Positions 1 through 11,284 are shown, counted from the first letter of the stretch. The stretch: DNA of 64,000 nucleotides from Erodium maritimum (GCA_963921825.1 OY997594.1:2733001-2797000), one strand, 5' to 3'. Notes: generated from the sequence alone by a model not told the origin. A program made the numbers and translations.

Positions 1-460
1 AAACCCAAAAGTCAAAACCCAAATGCCAGACCAATTAAAAAGTACAGTTAACAAAACAAACAGAAACAAAATCAATTCAAAGTAGTCTAAACAATGTGGC
101 CATTAAACTCTAAAAATCATTCTTTTCAGTGAAAAAAACCTCCAATACCCACTAATCAACAATTATCATCCACTAACCATCACTTGTTCCAAACGAAATC
201 AAACTTCAAACTCAAAAGTCAAAACCCAAATGCCAGAACAATTAAAAAGTACAGCTAACAAAACAAACAGCAACAAAATCAATTCAAAGTAATCTGAACA
301 ATGTGACCATTAAACTCTAAAAATCATTCTTTTCAGTGAAAAAATCCTCCACAATACCCACTAATCAACAATTATAATCCACTGACCATACTTGCTCCAT
401 ACGGAATCAAACTTCAAACTCAAAACCCAAATGCCAGATCAATTAAAAAGCACAGATTAC
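1..460. repeat. 207-bp tandem repeat, just over two copies
   Basis: A unit containing GTCAAAACCCAAATGCCAGA starts near 11, recurs near 218 (period 207) and begins again near 421, where a 6-bp deletion shortens the period to 201. The copies differ by scattered substitutions, so the array is not brand new. It lies in what should be the first intron of the WDR25-like gene on the minus strand. No coding content is visible. Confidence 0.85.
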
Positions 461-499
461 AAAACAAACATTAACAGAATCAACAGAAATGAAGAGTAC

Positions 500-794
500 C
501 CGATGAAGCGGTGACTGTCGGGTTAGGGGTCGGGTCGGGAGCCACGGGGGTCAGACCCATGAGGGATCGCTCCCGCTTGGATACGTAGCGGCCAGGAATC
601 GGAGCTTCGAGCTGGGGATTGAAGGGGTTTTCGGGGCGGAATGCGGGTCCGGGTCCTCTATTGGGAAGTGGGTGTGTTGGTCTGGGCCGTTTCGGAGGAG
701 GGAGAGGGAGGGGTTGTTTTCGGTGTTGCTCTCCGCCGCCGCCGCCGTCTTCGTCGTCGGAACCGCCGGAATAGGCGTTGCAGAGAAGATCCAT
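500..794 (-). CDS. First exon of a WDR25-like WD40-repeat protein (partial)
   Basis: The minus-strand frame starts at 794 and gives MDLLCNAYSGGSDDEDGG, then a basic and proline-rich stretch and the motif GRYVSKRERSLM. This N-terminus resembles the plant WDR25-type transducin/WD40 proteins, which begin MDLL-x-AYS-x-SDDE and carry a (Y/V)VSKRER box before the propeller. A GT donor at 499-498 ends the exon after 295 nt (phase 1). Reading on through the donor reaches a stop about 12 codons later, as expected for an intron. The WD40 repeats would lie beyond the left edge, so the assignment rests on the N-terminus alone. The family is thought to act in the nucleus in RNA processing, which cannot be tested here. 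Confidence 0.6.
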
Positions 795-1048
795 AGGTTT
801 CTGGCTTCACCGTGAAGAGGACCCAGTTTTGTGGCGAGGGTTAAAGATGAAAATAAAACAGGGATGAAGGGTGTTTTCGTCTTTTAGTAGATCAAGTCAT
901 GTGTAGTTTGGTCATCACATAGAGGGGCAAAATGGGTACTCGAATTAGATCGAATCAGTTTATCGAAGGGCTTCAGAACTGCCTATAGGCCCGGTCAACA
1001 ATGGGCCAACGTTAAATTTAAGCCCAACCCCTATCAACCAATCCCTAA

Positions 1049-1357
1049 GACCACCCACAGTAGCGTCGATTTCTGAGGTTGAATCTGTGGGTCTGAATCA
1101 GGTTGGATTCGACAGATTCTATAGTAAAGTGTGGGTTTAGATGGTTGAATCTGACCAAAATGATATGTGTTAGGAGAAGATTCGTTGAGGGAGGAGAGAG
1201 ATATAGAGGAGTGAATCGGAGGAGAGAAACGACGGTCGATGAATATACAGATTTGGAGGACGTCGATTCGCCGGGAGAGAAGATCAGAGGCAAAACGTCA
1301 CCAATTCCCTTTTTTCGTCACTTTCGACGATTCTTTCGACCTTCACTGTGGATGGTG
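1049..1357. mobile_element. PIF/Harbinger-like MITE, family G copy 1
   Basis: The ends are GACCACCCACAGTAG and, reversed, CACCATCCACAGTG, flanked by TAA on both sides (1046-1048 and 1358-1360). That is the 3-bp target duplication expected of PIF/Harbinger elements. The 309-bp interior matches copies at 32951 and about 42694. Short frames across it are repeat sequence and not genes. Confidence 0.75.
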
Positions 1358-1639
1358 TAAGAACATTTTTCCTCCAAACGCCGCGTCTGTATTTTTGTAA
1401 CTTAAGTCTTGGTTTTTTTACATACAAAATACACTGATATTGAAAATCTTATAAATACTCTATCCCTGTTTAGATGGATGCTCTCTGTCAATCTCACAGG
1501 GATTCTTGTTGTCGTTGATGTTCTCTTTTTTGGACCCCGTCTCATCCATCTACCCCCACTCCATTACCACCACCACCACTTCCTCTATCTCTTATGGTGA
1601 TTATTCTCCAGATCCTCTCCAAAAACGGCGGGACAAGGG

Positions 1640-1880
1640 TTGAAAGGTGTTCTATTACTCTATCACTGCTTGCGGTAGCTCTGTCGTAGTCTCACGCCTC
1701 ATCTCTCACTCTACAAACCACCTTTTTCATCGGTAGGATGGGAATGACTCCAGAAACAAAAGAGGGCCGGATCCGACCGTTATGGATCTCTATGTTGGAT
1801 CCTTTCCGTCCCCAATCTAGATCACAAAATTTGGGATCAACGGATGAAGTAACAGACGTGGTCGACGATAAAAGACGATG
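1640..1880. repeat. Diverged monomer of the about 208-bp repeat seen near 46.1 kb
   Basis: The order of landmarks (CTCTATCACT, GGATCCGACC, GACGTGGTCGACGATAAAAG) follows that in the tandem array at 46089-46530. The shared stretch GACGTGGTCGACGATAAAAG ending near 1875 is essentially identical to 46500-46520. The origin is unknown and no coding function is evident. Confidence 0.6.
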
Positions 1881-2720
1881 TTGTTTTCTCCGGATTGAAA
1901 ATACACAATTTTCTTTTCTTTTTATTCATCAAAACACCAATGAGATATTTATAAGTTACATGATTAATAAAAGACAACTTTAATAAATTTCCATATTCAT
2001 TTTCAACTTTTTGTTATCAAAAATCACTTTGTGAGTTGTGTGTATGATATTATTTAAAAAAATTATTCGAATAGTGTGTTTTGCATCAAAAAAAATTTAA
2101 GGGTTTTTGGTCGGAACATACTGGGTTTTAGATCTAAAACCGGATTTTTACATGGTTAGTGGATCTAAAACGCAATATGATTTGTGGGAGGGACATCTCG
2201 GATGATTCTGACGAATCAAGACGACGGATCGACAAGACCAGAACGCCCTACCGCGAAAGCTTTGAGTTTCAAAAGAACTGGCATCGCAGGCTCCATACTT
2301 TTTTGTATAGGTTTCTGTATTTATTTGGTTTATGTTTCTTTTTCTTGTCTATGATGCAAAGTAGATTATTTTTACAAGTCCAAGAACACTGATACACCTA
2401 CGGGTGTCTCGGACTATATTCTAAACACTAGAATCTATAATCATGAAAATTCTATTACAAATTAGAGTCATTGCATTGAACAAAATCACATATATCTTTT
2501 CCTTTCAAAAAAAGATTAACACACTGTCGTCATTTGTTATTGTTAACAAGTTGATTTTACATTGGTTTTTTCGTGATAACGAAAAATAACGTGTTGTTAA
2601 CACATTGATCTTTGCTTCACGTGTATTACAAAATGATAAATATCAAAGTGGACGTGTTGATGTAGCTATTAATATGAGGCTGAGAAAACAAATAAATTCA
2701 TAATAATAATATATGTACTC

Positions 2721-4659
2721 TCATTGATACGATCCAAAAACATTACTATTAGTACAGTAACGACCCTTGTCACCTTCAGACCCACCATTAACATAGATCG
2801 AGCCAGGCCACCATGAATCGTTCAACGTTGTCTCTCCCGACATGGTTTTCGAAGATAACACCGAACTGTTCTCGGGCACGAGTTCAGTGCTGACGATCCT
2901 AGAACACTCGTCATATTCCAAACTGGACGCATTATTTTCAAAATATGAAATCTCGACGTCACGTGGTGTATCCAGGACTTGGTCAGGACAAGCCATGTTT
3001 TGAGGGTTTTGCAACCCTAGCGGATTGTAATGATAATTATTATTATCTCCGTAGTGTAGTGGATCGTGCATGGTGAGTTGTTGAGATGTCATGATCGTGG
3101 ATGTGAGGTGTAGGAGATCGAGCCGTGGGGTGTGAGTCACTGGATCGATCCCCATCCTCAGAAGCTTCTTCTTCACGTGGGTGTTCCAAAAGTTCTTTAC
3201 CTCGTTGTCGGTCCTTCCCGGCAAGCAAGCGGCGATGGCGGACCACCTAGAGATGAAACATGAGAAAAATGGAGTTGATAAAGACGGGTTGAGAGCGTCT
3301 TCAATGCAGACGAATAAACTCGAACGAATAATTAAAGGGATAACTTTGTTTCCTAACCTTTACAAACGTTTCATTATCAGATCCTAACCCCACGTTTGGT
3401 CTCAATTCCTAACGTAATAGGTTTGGAATTTCTCAGATTCTATAAAAAGCCGTCTAAACTCACGATTTCGTCAACTCATCCAAGCGTTGTTGTTGGCGGC
3501 GGCGTACATTACCCATGGTGATTTCCTCGACGTTGAACTTATCCTCGTTCTCAAGCAACCGAACCCAATGCTCGACGAGTTGACGGAATCGTGAGTTTGG
3601 ACGGCTTTTTATAGTTTATGAGAAATTCCAAACCTATCATGTTAAGAATTGAGACCAAACGTTGGCCTGAGTTAGGATCTGATAAAGAAACGTTTGTAAA
3701 GGTTAGGAAACAGAGTTTTCCAATTAAATGTATTGGAAAAAGAGTTAATTATCTTTAGTACCCCTTTTGTATTGATAACAATCCTTTAGTACCTTGATGT
3801 ATATTGATAACGCTTTAGATAAAAATTTGGTCAGATTTACACCATTTTGATGATTTATGACTAATTCATAAGGGATAATGAATGACTTATGACCACAGAC
3901 CAATACATAAGGGGTATTAAATGATTTGTGACCAATTTATAAAAGGTACTAAATGCGTGTTACCAAAATATAAGGACTGTTATTGAACGTTATAAAACTT
4001 CAGGATACTAACCAATTCAAAATAGGTACAAAACATAATTAACCCTTCAAAAAATTACCGACCTTGAAAATAACGTTCCAGGAAAACAACTGAATCATTA
4101 AATAAGTTTTCAACTGGGTTTTTACTCCCGCGACAAAAATATATTAAGTTCAGTATTAAGTATCAACCCGTTTATTAATAATATGTTGTTGTTATGTGAT
4201 GGGAATCAGTTGATGTGATTCTCCTGTGAAACACACCTTATTGATTCTTTTGTAAGAACGTAAATATTTTCGATGAAACAAAAGATTATAGTACGATAAA
4301 AAAGATGGACTAACTTATTTCCCAAAACCCGGTGCAAGTGTACGATGGTATCTTCGTCTTCGATCGAAAACTTCCCTCTCTTGATGTCCGGTCTCAAGTA
4401 GTTCGTCCACCGGAGACGGCAACTCTTCCCGCATCTATTTAGCCCTATATATAACCAAAAAAAAATCACACCCATTACTAATATTATTGAAAATATATAC
4501 GGATAAAAAATTTAGAATATATTTACCGGCGAGTTCTGGGAGGGTTCGCCATTTCCCGTGGCCGTGTTTGTGGATATGACCGATGAGTTTACGGTCCTCC
4601 TCTTCGGTCCACGGACCCTTTTTCAATATGTTATCGTGGTCGGGAGGAGATTTTTCCAT
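2721..4659 (-). CDS. R2R3-MYB transcription factor, MYB41/49/74/102 type
   Basis: Three exons read 4659-4527 (133 nt), 4444-4315 (130 nt) and 3246-2721 (526 nt, stop included), giving 262 residues. Exon lengths of 133 and 130 nt with phase 1 and phase 2 introns are the classic R2R3-MYB pattern. R2 spans about residues 14-64 and R3 about 67-116, with [11 protein letters not shown] between them and [20 protein letters not shown] closing R3. The following motif [14 protein letters not shown] marks the subgroup that includes MYB41, MYB49, MYB74 and MYB102 and, more distantly, the suberin regulators MYB9/39/107. These are nuclear DNA-binding factors tied to cuticle, suberin, wounding and salt or ABA responses. 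The start at 4659 is the first ATG, with GGCCGCC just before it. Intron 2 (1,068 bp) carries two fold-back elements. Synteny with CNGC4 points to MYB49, but subgroup membership alone does not fix the ortholog. Confidence 0.93.
3337..3721. mobile_element. Fold-back element in MYB intron 2
   Basis: Arms at about 3337-3480 and 3575-3721 are inverted copies. GTTTCCTAACCTTTACAAAC on the left faces GTTTGTAAAGGTTAGGAAAC on the right, and AAAAAGCCGTC faces GACGGCTTTTT. The loop contains GGCGGCGGCG. The flanks share AATTAAA, consistent with a decayed target duplication. It can be read as a Mutator-like GGG-ended fold-back, inserted and then spliced out with the intron. Confidence 0.75.
3742..4046. mobile_element. 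Fold-back element, family C copy 1, in MYB intron 2
   Basis: The left end GAGTTAATTATCTTTAGTACC faces the right end GGTACAAAACATAATTAACCC. Flanks are TTGGAAAAA and TTCAAAAAA, a 7/9 match. The interior repeats 'dropping constant' words (AGTACC, ATTGATAAC, TTATGACC) shared with copies near 16.7 kb and 35.3 kb. It starts 20 bp after the previous element, so two insertions sit side by side in one intron. Confidence 0.7.
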
Positions 4660-4713
4660 GGCGGCCGGAGAAGAAGGAAAGTGGTATTTGTAGTTGGCTA
4701 ATGAAGTAAGTGT

Positions 4714-4724
4714 ATACTTGTATT
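4714..4724 (-). promoter_or_regulatory. TATA box of the MYB gene
   Basis: On the minus strand, ATATAAATACAAG lies about 60 nt upstream of the start codon at 4659. It is a good plant TATA match in a plausible position for a short leader. Confidence 0.5.
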
Positions 4725-4968
4725 TATATGTGTGAGTAGCAAACTAGGACAAGTTACGGAAGTGAGATAGGGTTTGAAAATGATTGGAAAGGTCAACCGG
4801 ATTCGGTACCGCCCATTTTGGTCATTGGTGGCAAAGTCTTGTCCTGATTCTTTCCAACAAACCTATGTTAGGTACACATTGTTGTTTTTGAGATGATGAC
4901 GGCTGTGAATTGAATCGACGGGTCAGTCAGAACGACCGATTTGGTTGAACCGGTGAATCTCAAACTTG

Positions 4969-5397
4969 TTAATAAATTGTGTTGTGATAGTTTTGCGCAC
5001 TTGTTGTTTTTTCGAAAGACAAATGTTGTATTACGGCTCTATCTTTAAAGGTAAAAGAGAAGGCAAGGGACAATACCTTTGGTATAAATAAAAGCATTGG
5101 TATACACTTTATCTCATCAGGGCTTCCAACCCGAGTTCTTGTGGCAGTGGTTAAATACGGGGATGTCGGTAATGCATGTTGCTCCGGCGGCCACATGACA
5201 TATTCCTCCGGCTGTTGGCCCCAGAACCTCTCCTTCACGTTGTTGGAGTGATGCAGTGAACCGGGAACGTAATCCTAGTTGCGGCATCCTACACGTGGGA
5301 AGTCATCTGGAAAATCATCGCCCACGTTTTGCGGCCTCGAAACATTACAGGACATATTGAATCCCGGCGGGTACTTGTCGTCTTTTGAGCCGACCAT
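4969..5397 (-). pseudogene. Broken reading frame upstream of MYB, unrecognised
   Basis: On the minus strand a frame opens at 5397 (MVGSKDDKYPPGFNMSC) and runs for about 40 codons to a TAG. It then stays open in the same frame for about 75 more codons (KERFWGQQPEEYVMWPPEQ, then TRTRVGSPDEIK). The frame is preceded by CTCTAG, a good splice acceptor, and a GT donor follows IPK. Codon content differs from the AT-rich surroundings, which suggests a former exon. I do not recognise the protein. It could instead be a chance frame, or the TAG could be spliced around. Confidence 0.3.
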
Positions 5398-5428
5398 TTT
5401 GCACCTAGAGATGGATACGACGGAGAAT

Positions 5429-5570
5429 TGGTCGGAGAAACGTTAATGACTGGTGAACGCTCGGAGAAACGTCTGTGCTAGTCAAAAGCTCGGAGAAACA
5501 CCGACGAGTTTGAACAGCTCGGTAAAATGCCGATTGAGGAAGATGCTCGGAAAAACGGCGAGTAATCGAG
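5429..5570. repeat. Minisatellite, five units of about 29 bp
   Basis: Each unit opens with GCTCGGAGAAACG or a close variant (starts near 5429, 5459, 5488, 5517, 5545), followed by about 16 variable bases. Later units drift (GCTCGGTAAAATG, GCTCGGAAAAACG). It lies just upstream (minus sense) of the broken frame at 4969-5397. Confidence 0.75.
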
Positions 5571-6381
5571 TTGTAGAGGAATCATGAAGAAGAAGCGTTG
5601 GTTCGATATTTAAGCCGAAATTAAAAATTCGGCTTTAATTTTGTTGTCGCGCGTCAATAAACGATTCGTTGGGCCCAAATCCATCAAATAGACCGACGTC
5701 AGAGTTTACAGTTTCACCGACGTCGAACACGAAGTTTTATAAATTCGACGTTGTATCGATTCTATAATAGAGAATCGACGATACATTCAGACGTAAATTC
5801 GACACTATTATGGTTGATTTGAGAAACCGAAGTTGTGGCTGGTATTGAATGATGGAAATGGTTCAGGACAAGATATGAGTTATGGAAGTGACTCGATGTG
5901 TCTGAAATCGGATTAACAAATCGTTTTCATAGTTGAAATAAGCATTTAAGATAAAGCCACCTTATTATTGTGCCACGTAAGTGCCCGTAATGACGTCACG
6001 CAGACTCTGTTACAGTGACGTTATTGCTGTTTTGTCCATGCATATCTCTTCATTTGACCTTCCATGAACCAACCCAGCCACCCTCAATATCCAATCATTT
6101 TTTTATAAAAAATAACTGTTGAAAATCACACTTGTATTATTACCATATATGTTCTATGCAAGTATCTAAAAGTTGTTGGCGCTAATCGGACGGTTAGAAC
6201 TTTCAGAAATTAATCGGAGTCTAGATATGGATTAATCGGAAGTTAATCGGATTTGTATTTTTCTATTTTTAAATTTTTTAATAGATATATTTATATATAG
6301 AAAAAAATATGAATTCCATTATAATAAAAATGGTAACAAATATTTTTTTTTAAATAACATCAAATAACTCATAAGCACAAA
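5571..6381. other. AT-rich spacer without a recognised gene
   Basis: A short palindrome (TTAAGCCGAAATT with AATTCGGCTTTAA near 5610-5640) and several GACGTC/TCGACG-rich words near 5690-5800 are visible. Nothing else supports a feature. Confidence 0.5.
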
Positions 6382-6951
6382 TAGGAGTGGGCATTGAGTG
6401 GTTAACCACCCAATGGAACCCTTTACGAACCCAATCCGATATTACCGGTTTGACATATCTTGGAATTAGCTCCAACCCCAAAACCAATTTTTCACAGTAA
6501 AGCCAACCAGTTCACTGACCGGTTGGTTAGTCGTTTTAATCAACCAACCATTTTACTACATGTAGGTACAAATTTAGATACCAATAACCAAACACATATT
6601 TCTATTTCAAGCCAAAACTTATTACTACATTCTCCAAAACAAAAATAAATTACATATAAGTCATCGTGTTCTATGTTAGCAATCCGTGTGACACAGAAGA
6701 GTGCTCATGGGCCATTCATCTATATCAGATCAGTGGCTATTATGAAGCCAAATGTATATGATGAACAATACTAGTTTGGTTGGTTAACCGATGGTTTGAC
6801 ATTTTAAGAACCGACAACCAACCGTTAACTTTCCGGTTCGATCGCCAAGAACCAATAACTAGCAGTTAAATTTCCGGTTTCGAGTTTTTCGGTGCGGTTT
6901 ACGATTGGTGGTGGTTGGTTTTAGCGGTTTCGGTTTTTTTGCCCACCGTTA
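6382..6951. mobile_element. Non-autonomous hAT element, family K copy 1
   Basis: The ends are TAGGAGTGGGC and GCCCACCGTTA (inverted repeat TAGG/ACGGTGGGC type), flanked by AGCACAAA and AGCACAAC, a 7/8-bp target duplication. The 570-bp interior is made of CGGTT/AACCG words and matches the copy at 20712-21282 in inverted orientation. No transposase is present. An open frame within it (6460-6648) is repeat sequence. Confidence 0.85.
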
Positions 6952-7092
6952 AGCACAACCCTTAATATTACCAACACCAAACAATTCTGCATGATCATCC
7001 AATTATTTTAACTTAATCAGTATACTATACAAAATTGTTCTAGGCGCCTTGACAACGCCCAATCGGGGATTTTAGAACACTGGTTCTTTGAT

Positions 7093-7299
7093 CAGTGGCG
7101 AAGCCACGTAGGGCCCAGGGGGGCACGTGCCCCCTCAATTATATTTTGAAAATTTACTACTAATTTTTTATTTTTTTTAAATATCCTTTATACTCTTATA
7201 ATTTTTTAGTTGTGTCTCCTCTCAATTGTTTTTAACGTTGTGTATTACCATTAAAAAAATTTGGTGCCCCCCTCACCAAAAAAGCTAACTCCGCCACTG
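7093..7299. mobile_element. hAT-type MITE, family L copy 1
   Basis: The ends are CAGTGGCGAAGCCAC and CTAACTCCGCCACTG, flanked by TCTTTGAT and TCTATGAT (7/8-bp target duplication). A GGGGGGCACGTGCCCCC-like palindrome lies next to the left end. The same family is present at 24795-25008 inside CNGC4. Confidence 0.85.
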
Positions 7300-7307
7300 T
7301 CTATGAT

Positions 7308-8888
7308 ATGCATATATATATTTAAATATAACTAATTAAAAATCATAATATTTAGTACGAATAAACTATTCATCTGATTATTAGATACCATTTAACATTT
7401 CAGAGTTTGCGAACCACTTATTTCATCTGATTTTGACGGAAAAAATGACTCGAAAATTCTGAAACGTTAGGGTAGCGAGACAGGAAGAACATATTCAGAT
7501 AATAATTTGAAAATCAGGTTTTTTAAAACAATGAGATAAAATCATCCCAAGAAATTAGGCTTATGCACAAATATTCACAATATTTACATGAAACTTTGAA
7601 TTTTCAATCTTAGATATTGTTATCTTGTATAGTAGAGCAGATGTGATGTTGGTCAATGCCAAGTTGTTGAAGAAATCTATTAATAAATGAACGAATAAGA
7701 CATCCCAATGATTCTTGAGGTTCAATTGAGAGAAAAACATGTGCTAAATTCTAATTAATTTGACCATCAAGTGGTTGGGGATCAATCAATCATATGAATG
7801 ATAAGTTCTAATAAATATAATGGATATCAGATAATATATTCATCAATTTTTTAAGAAAAATATATTTCATATGAGATTAAATTATGAATATTGATTTTTC
7901 ATTTCATCTTCCTCATATTCAAACCTTTGAGGTTAATAGCATTTTTAAACTTTGATTTTCTTCTCAAGAAAAAAAAAAGTGTTCAAGTTTTTTCTTCTAT
8001 GATTTGACGACTTGATTGATATGGTCCACATTTTGACTCTTGTATACAAGGTTAAGGCAATTGGTTTTCAAGTTGGATGATAAGTTGGAGAAATTGAGAA
8101 ATCGAACAGATTTGAGAGTTGTTGATATCAAATTGGTGTTTAAATCGATCAATTGGATCTCATCAATTCAAGAAATACAAACCGGCGGTTTATCAAAATT
8201 AACCGAATTTTTAATCCGACTTCCACAAACCCTCATCTAACCCACCAACTTAAGTTATCCCATTTCTCCTCGTCCCATTTATACTTCCCTAACCTAATCA
8301 ATTTCCTAAGTCCGAACTCTAGATTCTTATTTATCGTCTTCTTGATTTCAACCACTAACTCGTTGTTGCACCAAAATCGTTATTACGGTTATAACTAATT
8401 TTTGTCCACGAGGTCATCTTTTTTGAATATCGCAATTCTTATGTTCTATAGTTGTACGTGTTTCGAGTTACGCGTCTCCAGTTTCGAGATTAAAAATTGT
8501 AGCTCACAACGACTTCCTTATCATACATCTGGCATCTCGGCCTGACCACGATCTCTCTTTCTCTTCGTTCCGATATATCCGTCTCACCAAAACCTCGCAG
8601 CCATGTGAATGCAAAAAGACGAATAATTTTGGCCAAACTTAACAACAAAACCAATGCTTATCATGTTCAAGAGACCAATCATTGTAAACAAAAATTCTTA
8701 TAAGAGAGATCACATTAGTGACTACAACATGTGAATGCAAAAAAGATGAATAATTTGGGCCTCTAAATCAGATAATTGAGAGCCCAATGATGCACATTGG
8801 GTCCTTAAGTCCATGAACCACAAGATGTTTTGGGCCAGTAAATATTCTATGCATGAAGTACCTAGCTACATTTTTGTATTTGTAGTCA
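7308..8888. other. AT-rich spacer without a recognised gene
   Basis: Two overlapping short plus-strand frames near 8040-8398 have no family resemblance, no clear splice context and AT-driven composition, so I do not call them. Nothing else is supported. Confidence 0.5.
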
Positions 8889-8897
8889 TCAAAATAA

Positions 8898-9323
8898 GGG
8901 TAAACTACAAATGCATACCTTGAAGTTGTCACGTTTAACCGATGATTACCCTGAAGTTTAAAATTAACTGATGCATACCCTGAAGTTACGAGTTGTAACT
9001 CAAAACCCCTCCGTTAGCTAAAATGACGAAAATACCCTCAACTACACTTCAATAATTATGTTAAAAAAATTATTTAAAAATTACTTTTGTTACATATATA
9101 TATTTACTTATTAAATGACTTCATTTTTATTTAAAAAATCACTTCATTTGTATTTTAAAAAAATTATTTAAAAAATCACTGAGGGTATTTTCGTCATTTT
9201 AGCTGACATAAGGGGTTTTTAGTTACAAGTTGTAACTTCCGGGTATGCGTCAGTTAACTTTAAACTTCAAGGTAATCATCGGTTAAACGTGACAACTTCA
9301 GGGTATGCATTTGTAGTTTACCC
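8898..9323. mobile_element. Mutator-like fold-back element, family B copy 1
   Basis: The left end GGGTAAACTACAAATGCATAC faces the right end GTATGCATTTGTAGTTTACCC. Flanks are TCAAAATAA on both sides (8889-8897 and 9324-9332), a perfect 9-bp target duplication. The arms are long inverted copies around an AT-rich centre. The perfect duplication suggests a fairly recent insertion. Confidence 0.9.
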
Positions 9324-9891
9324 TCAAAATAATAACAAGCATTGAATTATTCCACATAACTATAGGAATCAACCTTATCCACTTTATGATACACGTGGTT
9401 AAATAACTTAAATAGTTTTCGAAACGGTATGAAAATCATTCGTGACGATTTCATAAAAACATATTGAAAAAATGCATAAGTCATATAAAAATCATTCGTC
9501 ACGAAAAATATATTGAAAAAACGCATAATGTTTTAATTCAAGTGCAGAATTCTTTTGCCACTCTTCTACTCGTTAGGTGGTAATTTGGAAAATGGTCTCT
9601 TGCTTTTAAAAAAGAGTTAATAGTTTAAAAGTAATTAGGTATTGTACACAAGTACATCATATATTGTTCATTCTTTAAATTACATTATGTATTGTTAATA
9701 TGCGAAAAACTATATTCGTGTATTGTCCATGTATGAAAAACTATATTATACATACGATTATGATTAAAAAAATAATATAGTTTAAAAACGTAAACAATAC
9801 ATAATATATTTTTTCGTAAGTGGACAATACATAATGTAAAATATTTATAAAATAGTATTTTTTTCAAAGTGAAAATCAGATTTTACCCTTA

Positions 9892-10165
9892 GAGTACCTC
9901 CAACGGGTCGTTGCAGGCGCTGGCACGACGCGTCGTGTCAAAGGGGCGTGTCAAGGGGTGGTTGCAGAATCCTGCAACGACGCGTCGTCGTGGTAGGAAC
10001 TACTTTGGAGGAGAGAAACCCATTTTACTAAAAAAAAACAACTACAAACCATGGCTTCTTGACACGAGTTATGTCAGTCCATTGAAGAAGCCGTGTCAGG
10101 AAGTCAAAAAGCACCTCCTACCATGACTTTTTGACACTAATCATGTCAAACAATTGGAGACGCTC
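9892..10165. mobile_element. PIF/Harbinger (Tourist-like) MITE
   Basis: The ends are GAGTACCTCCAACGGG and, reversed, GAGCGTCTCCAATTGG, flanked by TTA on both sides (9889-9891 and 10166-10168). The interior carries CGACGCGTCGT palindromes. The frame at 9911-10126 is element sequence. Confidence 0.85.
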
Positions 10166-10222
10166 TTAATGAAATTCATATTAAGTTGAGCTTTTCTTCT
10201 AACCTAGGATAAATTGTAGAAA

Positions 10223-10664
10223 GGGTAAACTACTAATACATATCTCAAACTTGTCACGATTAACTGATACCTACCCTCATGTTTTTTTGTAACCGATACA
10301 TACTCAAATGTTTAGTTTTTTAACAGACAGCCCAAGCAGACAGGTAAAATGACGAAAATGCCCTGAAGTGATTTTTAAAAAAAAAATTAAATTAAAACTG
10401 AAGTGATTTTTTAAATTAAAACTGAAGTGATTTTTTAAATAAAACTGAAGTGATTTAATAATTACATATATATACCTAACAAAAGTGATTTTTTTTTAAA
10501 GTAATTACTGAAATGTAGTTGAGGGCATTTTCGTTATTTTACCTGTCTGCTTGGGCTATCTGTTAAAAAACTAAACATTTGAGTATGTATCGGTTACAAA
10601 AAAAATATGAGGGTAGGTATCAGTTAATCGTGACAAGTTTGGGGTAGGTATTTGTAGTTTACCC
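10223..10664. mobile_element. Mutator-like fold-back element, family B copy 2
   Basis: GGGTAAACTACTAATACATA on the left faces TATTTGTAGTTTACCC on the right, with TTGTAGAAA on both flanks (10214-10222 and 10665-10673), a perfect 9-bp duplication. The arms are diverged from copies 1 and 3 but share word order. Confidence 0.9.
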
Positions 10665-10673
10665 TTGTAGAAA

Positions 10674-11284
10674 TGACGGAGTTTGTAGATTTGGTTTGCG
10701 TGTAACTCAAAGGATCGAAGGATTACTGATTAACGAAAAATATGCGGTGGGATGTCGATATAAATTTCATCGATCACAAACCGTATAACCCGACCCGAAA
10801 CAGGATTCAATCGATTTTCACGTCGGAGTTCTAATTTAAATGTGAGAGAGAAATCATCAAAACTAAATCAATGAAGGTGAGAAACCGTCAAGTAACGAAC
10901 GCATCCACATCGCTTTCGCGCCAAACCGAACCAACAGTCTCTGCGGGTCGTCTCTAACTTCCCCCACCAGAGCGAGCCAATCCAGATCCCTAAATTTGCA
11001 GTTTTTTTTTCTTCTTCTAGAAAATTTCCAAGTCAAACTCCAAACTTCTCGTCTCCAATTCCAATTTCAACTATGGAGGAAGAGTTCCTAATGGTAAACG
11101 AACCAACCCATCTTCGACTTCTTCTTCTTCTTCTTCTTCTACCTCTGCTTTTCCCCCAATTCTCATCCCAGCTCGACGCGCTATTTCACCCAATTTTTCC
11201 TCGGAACCCACATCGCCGCCGCTAATCGGAGAATCGCTCAACCACCCGGTCGAGAACGGCGGTGCTGCTCCGGTCTCTTTTGGG
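10674..11284 (+). promoter_or_regulatory. DGK5 promoter and non-coding first exon
   Basis: This segment separates the family B element from the DGK5 leader. The first exon probably begins near 10850-11000 and ends at the donor TTTTGGG|GTAAAC (exon end 11284). The leader intron is 11285-12030, and the acceptor CTCAACAG precedes the coding exon. An ATG at 11073 opens a 50-codon upstream frame (stop at 11223-11225) with eight consecutive leucines coded by CTT repeats. The transcription start is not determined. Confidence 0.5.

Larger units (their letters stand above)
795..2720. other. Spacer between the WDR25-like and MYB genes
   Basis: This holds the WDR25-like promoter (minus strand, from 795 upward), a PIF-like MITE (1049-1357) and a monomer of a dispersed repeat (about 1640-1880). 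From 1900 to 2720 it is AT-rich, with no supported gene. Short frames here lack any family resemblance. Confidence 0.6.

Noticed and set aside
1045-1360. Opposed 82- and 85-codon frames
   Set aside because: They lie within the family G MITE, whose relatives at 33 kb and 42.8 kb do not keep the frames.
8040-8398. Two overlapping short frames in AT-rich DNA
   Set aside because: No family resemblance, no splice logic and no codon bias.
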